A stretch of 64,000 nt of DNA from Topomyia yanbarensis (Eukaryota; Arthropoda; Insecta; Diptera; Culicidae), in assembly GCF_030247195.1 (NCBI RefSeq), contig NC_080672.1:1302001-1366000 (forward strand). The letters run 5' to 3'. Both the position numbers and the translations under genes were made by a program. Below, one piece after another: positions 35,060 to 46,292 of the stretch; positions within the stretch are counted from its first letter, which is position 1, and each line of letters starts with the position of its first letter. The notes below the pieces were generated by a model. That model had not been told where the DNA came from. It saw nothing but the letters and a program-made list of their open reading frames with translations, and ran no database searches.

Positions 35060-36588
35060 TCGCATGCTTGTGCTGGCCAGTAACAGTTTTAGTTACACAA
35101 TAACTACGAAACTGATCAGACTAAAATTTCGCCATTTTATGAGTAAAAAACCCTCTTAATTGAAAAACTATCTAGAAAACTCAACGTAGGGGTTAGGTAT
35201 TTTTACATAGAATGTGTATGCAAAATTTGAAATAAATCGGTTAAGTAGTTTTTGAATGGCAGTTAACACCGCAAATCGTGTTTTTCCAGAGACGTTCTAC
35301 AAAAAGCTTCATCACCGAGTCCCTTGTCATAAATTTTGCATGAAAAAATTACAGAATGTTATTTAAATGATGCATTATAATACACAAAAGTTTTGGTCGA
35401 TTCGCTTTACCTATAGTCCTGAAAAAAATCGTGAAAAATCGAAAAAAATCGGGGTTTGAATTTCAATGCGTTAGCTTAACAGAGTCGGCAAAAATAAAAA
35501 TTAATAAAGGAATATTTGTGGCTGGCCATCAGAATGACTTACGTCCGACTTGCCATTGTAATTGGAATCCCTTCTTGCGGCGTTGCCATGAAGTCCATAT
35601 CGCCAGCGTTCATGCTCCCTTGACGCACGTTAATACTACCATCGTTAATGCTGCCCAGAATCAGAGCTTAGAAAAATTGACATCCCTGCGTGAGCTTGAA
35701 AGAGAAACAAAATTCAATTCATGCCCGCCGCGATGAATCGAATGTTTGGTTTGTTTCCATCGTCCTTCGCTTTTTCGGTACAACGCATCCATATTCGCAT
35801 ATGTTCGGTTTCATGAGCAAACTTAATCTTGTTTCTATGCTAGCTCTGAGAGGGATTATCAAGCAAAAGTGCACCAGATATAGATTACGCAGTTCAGTTA
35901 TGCTCGAAAATGTAAAAGAACTTCTGCCTTCGAACTGTCCACATAATAACAAATGAATGCTTTGGTTGGTGAATGAATTTATATTTCCTCTGCACTCAAC
36001 CATTCGATTCTTCATAAAACTTCAGTCAGTTTGGAAGTGAATGAGTGAGGGAAGCGTTGAAACTGAATATTGTTTTCAGCAAATTAATCAGAAAGAAAGC
36101 AACTAAATGTGAAATTTCGCACCACTGATTCTGCCTTGTGTCTTATTGCTGGTACATGCTGTTGATTTTGAGGCACTAGATGCAGCTGTTGCAGTTGTCA
36201 CTATGACCTGAACGAATTTCCTTTATCGGTTTTTGAAGATGGTAAAATCGGTTTTGGAATCAGTTGTTACATTTGCGCTGACATTCAGAGAAAAAACATT
36301 ACGAATGCGATGACTGGGAAGTCTGCTGTTAAAAAGACTGAGACAGAGAGTTGTGAGAGAAAGAGTTTCAACTTTTGGTGAAAACTAATGGGTAGAATAA
36401 GTATTCAGTTAAATTCACATATTTTTCTTCATCAATTGTGTACACTGGAATCTCCATTTACGAACCAAACCAAGGGTTGGTAAATTGAATTAGTTCGTAA
36501 AAAAAGTGTTCGTTTTTTGGAATTTAGATCGTAAAAAAACTTCGCTTTACATTCTTACTAAAATTCATTGGTTGAGCAACATTATCGA
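35060..36588. other. Intergenic, no gene recognised
   Basis: Mostly AT-rich. TGCTGTTGATTTTGAGG at about 36159 with the following ACTATGACCTGAACG resembles 53168-53230, so a dispersed repeat scrap is present. Confidence 0.45.
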
Positions 36589-37080
36589 TCACCCTAACAA
36601 TATTGGTATTTCCGAAACGGGCTTGACAAGTACATGATGAAAATGGATATTTGGTACCTTTTTGAAATCCAGGATGGAGACTTCCGATTGAACAATAATC
36701 TCGATAACCCTAACAATTTGGGAATTTTTGAAACGGGCTTGACGAGTAGATGACAGAAATGGTAGCTTGGAGCTATTTCGAACAATTTCTGTATAAACTA
36801 TGAGGGTATTTTTAAGCGGGTTTGACGAGTAAAGGAGCGATGCCCTTGTGGAGGCCAAGATAGTGTCTTCTGGTTGATAAAAGTTTTCCATAATCATATC
36901 ATCCGCATCACAAATCACTAAATCTATATCTATTCTATGATTATATTTCGAAAAAGTCAATATTTTAGGTTATACAGATATCTTATAATTGGAATTCGCC
37001 ATCTTGGTTTTCAAAATGGCTTCCTACATTGATTTTCGACATCTACTCGTCAACCCCATTCCGAAAATATCCAATTTTTA
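36589..37080. repeat. Direct and inverted short repeats
   Basis: GAAACGGGCTTGACRAGTA occurs at about 36614 and 36729, with neighbouring CCCTAACAAT and ACTTCCGATTGAACAATAATC; a third form (GCGGGTTTGACGAGTA) is at 36818 and a reverse one (TACTCGTCAACCCC) at 37047. Probably a decayed palindromic MITE. Confidence 0.5.
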
Positions 37081-38689
37081 TTAGTAACAGTTAACTAAGA
37101 ATATGTTAAATTGTATACAACTTCATACTGTAGTGTGCGTATTCAAACTTTTTTTACGAACACTTTTAAAAACACTTGCGATAAATGAAACAAGAATGGT
37201 ACAATTGTACTGTTAAATGAATCTAATAGGGTTACGTTCACGTACTTCAGAAAACCATTGGAACTACTGGAACGTAGTTGATCGTGGTATATTTGCATAG
37301 CCAACAGAAACAATAAACTTCAACAATTAAATTAACACACATTAAATTCAGTTAAAAATGCGGGCCCCCAAAGCAGACCCGGGCTGTTGTAACTATGTTA
37401 CGCTACTATAGTGTACAGTGTCCTATTTGTTAGGCTACTATAGTACATATATGGTGAATAAGGATTTAATAAAAATCATCCAAACTTCAACCACAGAATC
37501 TCATACACATTTTAAGTCTATTCTGATGATTCCATGTCTCAATATCTCATTTCTGATAGAAATTATGATCATTTATACTCACGTTTTAAAAATTATTCTT
37601 AATAACACAAAATTGAGGCAACCTATGGATTCTTGAACTGGTTCGAAATTTCAGCCGCAAGCTGAAATAAGTGGAATTTGACCTAGTTACAGAAGATTGA
37701 ATCAGGTCACATTTTTTCTCAGATTTTGTTTCGTACGATTTCGCTTGATTTTTTTTTGCGATAGTTGCAATCGTTGTTATAAATGTTTACACATGCACGC
37801 ACACTCACACACTAAGGTGGTGTTATAAAGCACTTTGACTATTTCAAAATCTTGAAAAAAATCGAAGGTATGCGTTTTAAATTTGTTTAATTTTCCTATA
37901 AAATACAAAAATATAATGGAACTATTATTTTTCTTAAAGGAAAAAATGGAATGTACAAATTTGTTCATAAGGGCAGCAAGCTGGTGTCAGTTACAGACGA
38001 GTGAAACAAGAAACATTCAAATCGAAAAATATAATGAAAAGTCCAAGTGAACGTTTCAAATACCCACACCCCGCTCCCCATAGACAAGCGTGGACTTTCT
38101 CGTGATCCCTACCCTCTCCTAAATAGTCCACGTGTTATATGAATGACTCCTTAGTTTATTCATTTTATTGATCTTAAGATTTTTTTCCCATTTTATTCAT
38201 TTTATTTTGTTTCTTCATTTTAGTAATTTTATTATTTTCGTTCAGTCATTCCTTTTACTTATTTAAAAAAAAATGCTGGTTTTAAACAAATTTTATTCTA
38301 TTAAATTTCTAACTTCTTTTAGTATTGTCTAATTTTGCATTTGACGATTTGAATTAATTTGATTTTTTTTATTCGATTCATATTAATAATTTCATTAACC
38401 TGATAACCTTTTTTTGCCTTATTAATTTCATTTGTTTGATTGATTTTCTGTTTGTTTTGTTTTTTTTATTGGATTTAACCCTAAGGGTCATTCGCCTGAT
38501 AAATAAAAAATGTACATTTCATTTAACAGAGCTTAGTAATTATAGTTTGTTTTCATGGATAGTTCAACATCGATTGAACAGGAATTCCTTTTCACTATTA
38601 TGGTGCATTGATGATTCCTACGCTGATGAAACGGTGCTACTATTCAAGGTCCGCGTTGAACCTCCGTTACTCCCGTTCGGGTTACGAGA
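37081..38689. other. AT-rich intergenic DNA
   Basis: Long T-rich tracts at 38150-38480. No feature recognised. Confidence 0.5.
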
Positions 38690-39211
38690 AGTGTTCGCGT
38701 AATACGGGGTAAATTGATGATTCGATCGAGGGTGAGGCGGTATGGTCCATTGAACATTGCATCGCGGTGATTTTTCTTTTATCTACATGGACCCAAAGAT
38801 TCCTGCGTCTTTTAGGAAAACCAATAAGCTCTCCTCCCGAACCGGATCGTTGGAGAGCATTTCTCCAATGGAAAGTAGCAGTTGGTGTTGTTTGCGTACA
38901 TCGTGCTACTTCCTGCAGTTGATGAGTATATGCTCCACCGTTAACCGAGTCCTACAGGTTTCGCAATGCGGGGAATCGGTACGAGTTACAGTGTGGCCAT
39001 GGGTAAGTCTTGTGTGACCGACTCGGATACGGGACAGGATCTTTTGTTCGAGTCGACTGTCCCGGTCGGTCCATGTCTCTAGGTTGCCCTTAATCTTCTG
39101 GAAGTGACCTTGACTACTTCTCCAGTGCGATACGAAGTCGTTCTCCACTTGTTTTCGGAATTCTTTGAGAATGTCAGTGGAAGGGATTTCCTTACTGATC
39201 AGTCTCCGCAC
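38690..39211 (-). pseudogene. I-clade ORF2 C-terminal tail
   Basis: The frame includes LEQKILSRIRVGHTRLTHGH followed by CETC and VEHILINC, the conserved C-terminal zinc-like motif of I elements. It is separated from the RNase H by a frame break. Confidence 0.75.
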
Positions 39212-39264
39212 ACGGTACCCTGTAGAGGCTAAGCGGTCCCGGGGATTCCACAGTGTCCTGGAAC

Positions 39265-39762
39265 TCAGCAGATGGCTATAAGAGGATCACACAAACCTTC
39301 GATAGCCTGGACATATGGATGCGATGACTCTCCTGAAATTATGGCGGAGATTACGGACAGGGAATCTGTAAAAATAACAACGGGTATGTCTTCGGACTTT
39401 CTCGTCAAAACTAGGACAATAGCTGCGGTTTCAGCGGAAAAGACGGAACACTGTAGGGGTAAGCGAAAGGCAAGATCTGCTCCGATACCGCTCACTCCCA
39501 CTCCAACTCCTTTGTCCGATTTGGATCCGTCCGTAAACAGGCTTGTGTCGACATTTGGTGCTGTGGTATTTCGATTACGTGATCCAAGTCTGTGCAAACG
39601 GGCCAACTGCGGTAGGGGTGATCGAGAGTATTTTTCGTGAACTTTGTTAGCTATGTCGAGCACCGTGCAGTCATCGCCGGATGTCCTTTCGAGAAAACCA
39701 ATAGCCCGCCTCAACGTGACCACTGCTACCGCCCAGCGACAGGGAAGGATGCCAGCTTCCAA
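39265..39762 (-). pseudogene. I-clade RNase H domain
   Basis: DTSLFTDGSKSDKGVGVGV, FSAETAAIVLVL and VIFTDSLSVISAI carry the catalytic Asp, Glu and Asp of RNase H. The domain itself is uninterrupted although the rest of ORF2 is broken. It would degrade RNA in the RNA-DNA hybrid during element copying. Confidence 0.85.
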
Positions 39763-41161
39763 ACAGGCACTTTCCGCGGGTGTACTAGGTAGAAGACCAG
39801 ATGCGAGTCGTACCGTGCTGTTGTATAGTGGACAAAGGACTCACTAATCCTTCCAAGTTTCCGACATGTAATTTCCAATCCGTAATACAAACGACTAAGA
39901 ACTAAGGCCTGGCTTATATTGAGAGCGGTCCTTCGGTTGCTCTTCGGGTGTCTGGAGCAGATCGTCCGTGGGAGTCTTTTTCGGCTTTCGCAATCTCTTT
40001 TGAATCTTCGCCTGATCCAACACTTCTCTGAGGGATCCGAGGTACATACCGCTACCCATCCCCCTACAGAACGCGAACTGACGACGATCGAGTCGATTGC
40101 CCTGCTCAAGAACGGTTACGAGCCTTCTATTGACCATTCTTTCCATCGTTTTACCTATTCATGGCAAGAGGCTAATGGGTCAAAAATCTTTCGGTGATCG
40201 TGTTTCTTGGTTCTTTTTGGTATCGCTTTGATAAGGGCTGTACGCCAGGAATCTGGGAAAGGATCGCATCCCCAGATCTTGTTGTAACTAGCCAACAACG
40301 CCCTCCTCCCTTCAAGTGGTAGGTGTCTTAACAGTGGGTATCCAACGCCGTCGATACCTGTTGCCTTTCCGTGTACTTGGTCGAGAGCCGCTGATAATTC
40401 CGTTCCAGAAAAGGGCTGATTATATTCCTTACTGGTGTCGGGTGCGAAAGTAATTAGTGTGGCTTCTAGGAGAGGTTTCCGTTTCAAAAACTCGGGTGGC
40501 ATTGATGCATTCGCCGATAAGGACTCGAAATGGTGTCCCAGTTCGTTGGCGATTTCTACGGGATTGATGGTTGTAGTACCGTCAATTTTCAGTGAGAAGC
40601 CATGTTGTCTTCAATGCGTTTACTCTCCGCCAGAGTTCGCTCGTCGAGGAGTTCGAATGGATCCCATCGAGGAACTCGTCCCAGCTGGCGGCCTTAGCCT
40701 CCTTAATTGTTTTCCGGGCTAGATTTCGAAGCCGGCAGTACTCGATGTGCCTTTCTTCCCAGAGGATGTGATTAGCGGCTGTCCTTCGAAGCACTCGGAG
40801 TGCCACGTAGGAATGTGACACTTCCGTCATTCAAGAGAACAGCATTGTTGCTCTCTATGCCCTCAAGAATACTGTTTCCACGTCGACAGCACTTTTTGGA
40901 ACCTCAAGCAGAGTGGTGAGCATTGAAATCGCCCATTATTAGCCACGGAACAGGGAGTTGGTAGATCAGTCGTTGAGTTTGTCCCCGACTTGGCTGATTC
41001 CTTGGAACGTCGATTCTTGTCGCCAGTCCTACAGTTTGGTATATATTATCCCCGAAGTTTGGGTCCCAATAAAAGCGTCCCAACCACGAGGATGGGTCGA
41101 TGTTATTTCGCAGGTGTGTTTCCTGTAGGGCCAGGACGACAGGGTCCATTAGGTCAATCAT
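39763..41161 (-). pseudogene. I-clade endonuclease and reverse transcriptase remnants
   Basis: The endonuclease piece has VVLALQETHLR and WLIMGDFNAHH (41161-40904). RT pieces include KATGIDGVGYPLLRHLP and PFPDSWRTALIKAIPK (40502-40155) and NRLDRRQFAFCRG (near 40060). This jumps directly to sequence downstream of the palm: the usual YADD-bearing segment is absent, pointing to a deletion near 40040. Stops and frameshifts separate the pieces. Confidence 0.75.
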
Positions 41162-43804
41162 TATCTGGAGTACTTACCCGGGGGGTACCCGGGCCCCCTA
41201 CATCCGCAGCCGCCGGAAGCTCTTCGGGGAAAGCAGGGACGTTCCCGAACGGGGCAGATGCAGGTTAGAGTTGTTGGTGTTAGAGTTGGTGCGTTTTTCC
41301 TGTAGTCGTAATCAGGCGGACGGGCGGATTGCCCTTCCGGTGACCACTGGGAGTGTGGCAAGCGGTCCGTGAAGATTGAGTTGGTTGTCTCTTCTTGGGG
41401 CTACTTCCTGTGGAACCGCATTGGATGCCAAGAATATCCAGCAATAGGGCTTAAGGCTCGTAAAACTGTGCTTTTGGCATTGGGTTCTGATAAACTGTGT
41501 TGGCGATACTGTGTGGGCAGACATGCAGACTGCTCTTCCAGTGACCGCACGGGGTGTAGGAAAGGGTCCACGTAGTTGGGGAGAGTCGTCTCTCTTACCG
41601 GTTGGTTGCGGTAGGGGTTCGTTGGGTAACATAGGCCTCCTCCTGGAGATGAGGAACGTTGTTTGCTGCCTGTAAGGAGTTCAGGGGCATTCATCTGCTC
41701 GTAAGTGGGTGACATATGAGGTCGACTTACCCGGGATGGTGTAGGGTCCCCTGTACCGGCAGCCGCCTGGGGCGCATTGGCTATGGCCGGAACATCCCCG
41801 GACAGGGCCGGTACAAGAGGGAAAGCGTTCTCCTTAACCAGGCAGCTATCTATTTCGGACTGTCTGTTGTTGCGCCCAGTTGGGGCGAGCGTTATGCGAT
41901 ATTTGCTACGTGGACAGATGAACTGCTTTTCCTGTGACCGCATGTGGTGTGGCCAGGGATCCGTGCTGTTGGGTGGCGTCGTTCCAGACGGTCTTTCCCT
42001 GGGGGCTTCCGTTGGGATGCCGGCCGGGAGCCCGTGGCTGGCCGGTGGTCGTGCTGGTGAGTGTTTCGGTGGGCTGATATAGGGTTAGAGGTATTGGTTG
42101 AAAATGGTCCTGCTTTAGCAGGTTGGATGTAATCATGGCGGACGGTTTGCCTGCACGATAGCCCGCAAGTGTGCGGGGTATCTGAAGCGGCCGATTCTTC
42201 CACCGTTTGAGTAGCTGCTGTGGAGGAAGGTGGCGGAGCAGTCATTTTTATCGGCTGGTAGTTGGTTCGCCGGATGGCGTCGGTGTGAGTGAACTGATTG
42301 GCATTAGTTGTTGTTGCACTTGTTGTTTTTGTTGTTGTTGTAATGCTATTGATGCCGTGGTGGCTAGTCCGAGATGTCGGTTGTCGAATCTTTAGCTTTG
42401 TTGGGAATCCGCTTAGAGTGGTGCGGAAGGTTAGTAGAGGGCTGTTGTTTGTGCTTTGCCGTGCTCATTATTTGGGCAGTTAGTTTGTGTTCGTTTAAGA
42501 AGTTGATAGCTTCTTGATTTGTCCTGGTCTGGATATTCTCGAGGCTTTCGGGAACGATTGCGACTTTGTCTGCCTATATCCGGCTCTGTCGGTGCTGGAG
42601 CGACGAAAGTGGGCCGCTTAATTTCCGTTGTCAGAGGCCCCTGGTCAGATGTGGCCACTTTTTCGACCGTCGGTGGTGTGAGCTTTGGAGCGGGACCGAT
42701 TGAGGGAGATCTTGCGGCGAATTGTCGTTTGAGTTCAACGAAGGCTTGTCGTAGGGCAGCCATCTCGTTCGTCATGTCTTTGTTGAAGATCTTCTCTTCG
42801 AAAATCTGCTCATTCAGCTTTGAGATAACGCGATCCTTGCTATCGCTAGGTACTTGGTTGGAGATTGTTCCCTTCAGTTGGGCAATTTCGTCGCGCAGCA
42901 AACGGATGTTGCGGTCTCTTTCATCAGTTAGTTGTTAACCTTTCTTATAGTGCGGAGGCGTATATTGGTTGGCCAGGTTTCTAGCCTCGGGGAAGGTGAG
43001 ATTGTTGTCTGTCTTGATCTTCATAACTAGATTTTCTTTTAGCAATGTTGGACAGCTTCTCTCCCTAGCTGAATGGGACCCGTCGCAATTGACGCATTTG
43101 CTGATCCTTGAGCATGGGTTTCCTCTACTCGCCTCGTGCTCTTCGCTGCAGTTGAGGCAAATTTGTTTTTGGGCACAAGCTCTGCTTCCATGCCCGAATT
43201 TGCCGCAGCGAAAACACTGCATCAGTGAAGGGTAATATTTTCGTACGCTTATCCGGACTAGGTCCAGGGAGATGTGCTCGGGCATGTGCGAACCGAAGAA
43301 CGAGAGGACGAGTAGAAGGGTGTTGGTTGGCGTACTTTTTATCATTTTTTGTAGTTCTCCGTACTTCTATTACATTTTGCTCTTTTAGAGCCGTAAAGAT
43401 CTCTTCCGTAACTAAATTTTTGGTATCCGGTTCGTAGAATATCCTCTGGGTTTTATTAAGGCGCGGATGTGGGATGACTTCTGCCTTGCATCCGTCTGAT
43501 AATTGATTATTTTTAGGAGCCTTTCGTTGACTGTTATTGAAGAGGTTCTTAGTACGTATTGCGCACCTCGTGCTTCTTTTGAGGCTTTAATCCATTTTGT
43601 GGGTTCCGTGCCGATGACCATTTTTAGGGAAAGGCGAATGATGAAAGGGTTGGTTAGCAGATCTCGGGTATTTCCTTCGTTGTCCTTGATAGCTCTCAAA
43701 AGTAGAGTTTGTTGGTCAATCTGGTCTTCGGAATTAAGAAAACGCGGGATAGAGTGACTGAAGGGCGGCCCCCTTCCAGGGGGTGGCGTGTCAACGTCCA
43801 TCAC
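41162..43804 (-). pseudogene. I-clade ORF1 (gag-like), broken
   Basis: The start MMDVDTPPPGRGPPFSHSIP at 43804 is followed by a frame break near 43400. The next piece has CFRCGKFGHGSRAC, CLNCSEEHEASRGNPC and CVNCDGSHSARERSC knuckles (43230-43060). A coiled-coil-like stretch (42901-42780) and a Pro/Thr/Ser-rich tail follow. The tail region contains imperfect repeated phrases around GTGACCGC on the plus strand at 41334, 41541 and 41934. Confidence 0.75.
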
Positions 43805-44697
43805 TCGTTACGAATTTTTGAACAGAAAAATTTTATAGTGTCCGAATGTCTGGATATATGGACACACTCCTGTATTGGAATCTACGGTAGCCGGTAAGAA
43901 GAATCTACGGTCGCATGAGAAGTGATTGCCTATCACGCGAACTTGTATACTGCAAACTGTTCGGCGAAGAAGGAATAACTCGCACGAGAGGCCAAAAGAT
44001 GGTTGCCATTGTTGTATTCAACCGAAAATTGCTCGGCAGATTGTGTGCTGGTTTTGCTACTGACGCACTCTACCTGTGATTTCAGGAAACCGGGCGGCCG
44101 GATTGCTGTGTCTAAGTCGAGTATAGCAAATGGGCAATAAGCCCACTCAAGAAGTTGGAAAATGTAAACGTCACTAACTTTTGTTATTGTTTACAACGCT
44201 GCACTTGTGGTTTTTACTGAGAAAATACACTTTATGCACTTTACTTTCTTCAGACCACTGGTTCACCGTTGATGATCCTTTCGCGCCCCGCGCCGGGAAT
44301 CGACGGCCCGTTATGCGGGGCGATAGAACAAGGCAGTTTTACAACTTGTGCGTGGTGACAAAACTTCTGTTGATTCCCGATCTTTGGACGATCACTGGAC
44401 CAGAATTTCAGCTTCACTAGCACTTTGTAAGATAGCCGCACTTCGGAAAGTAGCAGCTGAAAGGCTGAGGAAGAGCCTACATACCAGCCTTTGAAAGAAA
44501 TTCGCGGAGCTAACTGCTGAACGAAACGCCGATCGCAACGGGTGTGGAGTGGATGTGGAGACCGAACTGATAATTGATTTTCAATAATTTATTCAGTTCG
44601 AGGTTTTATTAGTGCAAGACTCGAAACTGTGTTCATCCCACCTGTAGTTGGCTATTAGGTTTCACACCAACCGACATAACCCCACAAAATGAGCCGG
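43805..44697. other. Probable 5' leader of the I-clade element and flank
   Basis: GC content is higher than in ordinary intergenic DNA here and it lies directly 5' of ORF1 on the minus strand. No promoter motif was identified and the element end is not defined. Confidence 0.4.
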
Positions 44698-44779
44698 ATG
44701 AACTTTGTTTGACAATTCTCGGTGGTTTGTTTACATGGGAGTTACGTGAGTTCGAATGTAACAGATGAGCACCCGTTGC

Positions 44780-44788
44780 ACTCGCACT
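44780..44788. repeat. 9-bp target duplication, left
   Basis: ACTCGCACT, identical to 46188-46196, directly abutting the foldback ends. Confidence 0.75.
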
Positions 44789-46187
44789 AGGGCATTGCAA
44801 AAAAAAAAAAATTTAATTCTCAAAGGCCCCCCCTCTCATATTGTGACAAATGTCAAAGTAAGCTCACATGCCAAATTTCACATCATTTGGACAATTTTAG
44901 ACCCCCGCCCACTTCGCTTGAATTTTTTTGAAATTGGTACTATGGGAAAATATGGAGGAAAAATACATTAAATGCTATAACTTTTGAAGTAGCAATCATA
45001 AAACACAATTTATACCTCTTTTGAAAGGAAATAATCTAAGTATTTGAATGAAGATATATTTGTTTCTTGAAAAATACGGGAAAGTGGGATACTGGGTCAT
45101 TTTGGCCCCAAAATCCCCTATTTTTAATGATTTTTCTGCTCCGTGGGGCAAATCATACATATTTTGTAGTTTTTCTAATGTGAAAAAATCTCAGAAATCG
45201 AACGGAGCCCTTTTGACCTTAGTTTGAATACGAGAAGTTGGGGTTATAGGGCTTTTTGTCAGTCATATTAAATTTTATCATTTTCTCATGCATATATCTC
45301 CATTATTCTTCAATCAATTTTCATAAAATGTAACTTATTGAACGTGTAAAATTCTTAATAAAAACGTTAAAGGTAAAATTCAGAAACATCAAACTTTTTG
45401 ATATTTACTCTACAAATCTCATTTTTTTCATTATTTGTCCTAATACCTCAACTTCCCCTATTTTTCCAAGAATGAAACTTTTCTCATGTGATCCCTAAGC
45501 ATATTTTACACTAAAAGTAGTAAATTAAATAAGAATTTTGTTATTAAATGGAGTTAATATGTGCGATTTTATGATAAAAATTTACCGGTAAAGAATCTAT
45601 TTTTGTTATAATCCTAAGAATTTTCCACGTGCAACAAGGTATATTTTATGAAAATTGAGTGCAGAATAATAGAGATATATTCACGAGAAAATGATGTAGT
45701 CTAATATGAATGTCAAAAGGCCATTTAACCCCAACTTCTCGTATTCGGACTAAGGTCAAAACGGTTCCGTTCGATTTCTGAGATTTTTTTACATTAGAAA
45801 AACTACAAAATATGTATGATTTGCATCACGGAGCAGAAAAATCATTAAAAACAGGGGATTTTGGGGCCAAAATGACCCAGTACCCCACTTTCCCGTATTT
45901 TTCTAGAAACAAATATATCTCCAATCAAATACTTAGATTATTTCCTTCCAAAAGAGGAATAAATTTTAATTTTCTGATTGCTACTTCAAAAGTTATGTCA
46001 TTTAATGTATTTTTCTTCCATATTTTCCCATAGTACCAATTTCAAAAAATTTCAAGCGAAGTGGGCGGGGGTCTAAAATTGTCCAAATGATGTGAAATTT
46101 GGCATCTGAGCTTACTTTGACATTTGTCACAATATGAGAGGGGGGGCCTTTGAGAATTCAAAAAAAAATTTTTTTTGCGATGCCCTA
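44789..46187. mobile_element. Foldback element, 1.4 kb almost complete palindrome
   Basis: The ends are AGGGCATTGCAAAAAAA and, reversed, TAGGGCATCGCAAAAAAA. Arms of roughly 0.7 kb pair nearly throughout: CCCCCCTCTCATATTGTGAC, GGACAATTTTAGACCCCCGC, ACTATGGGAAAATATGGA, GGCCCCAAAATCCCCT and GAGAAGTTGGGGTTA all return in reverse on the right. There is essentially no unpaired spacer. With a 9-bp duplication this fits a Mutator-like or Foldback-type element; superfamily is an inference. No protein is encoded. Confidence 0.88.
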
Positions 46188-46196
46188 ACTCGCACT
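46188..46196. repeat. 9-bp target duplication, right
   Basis: ACTCGCACT, matching 44780-44788. Confidence 0.75.
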
Positions 46197-46292
46197 CACG
46201 CAATTGACAAAGTAAACAAACCACCGATAATTGTCAAACATGAACTTCATTCATCATAAGTTCATTCGTGTCGTCATCTTGTAGAACTCAAT

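Larger units (their letters stand above)
38690..43804 (-). mobile_element. Decayed I-clade non-LTR retrotransposon
   Basis: On the minus strand there are, in order, an ORF1 with three Cys-rich knuckles, a Pro/Ser-rich segment, an endonuclease remnant, reverse transcriptase pieces, an RNase H and a C-terminal tail with RVGHTRLTHGH and CETCRTRLTVEHIL. The combination of CCHC gag, RNase H and this tail is typical of I-clade LINEs. Many stops and frameshifts plus an internal deletion show it is dead. Ends are approximate. Confidence 0.85.
44698..46250. repeat. Outer inverted repeat holding a foldback element
   Basis: ATGAACTTTGTTTGACAATT and CGGTGGTTTGTTTAC at about 44698-44735 return reverse-complemented at about 46210-46250. 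The 44789-46187 element lies between these arms, so a smaller palindromic element was apparently the insertion target. Confidence 0.7.

Noticed and set aside
42207..42483. Val/Cys-rich plus-strand frames
   Set aside because: They arise from a GTTGTTGTT-type simple repeat antisense to the I-clade ORF1.
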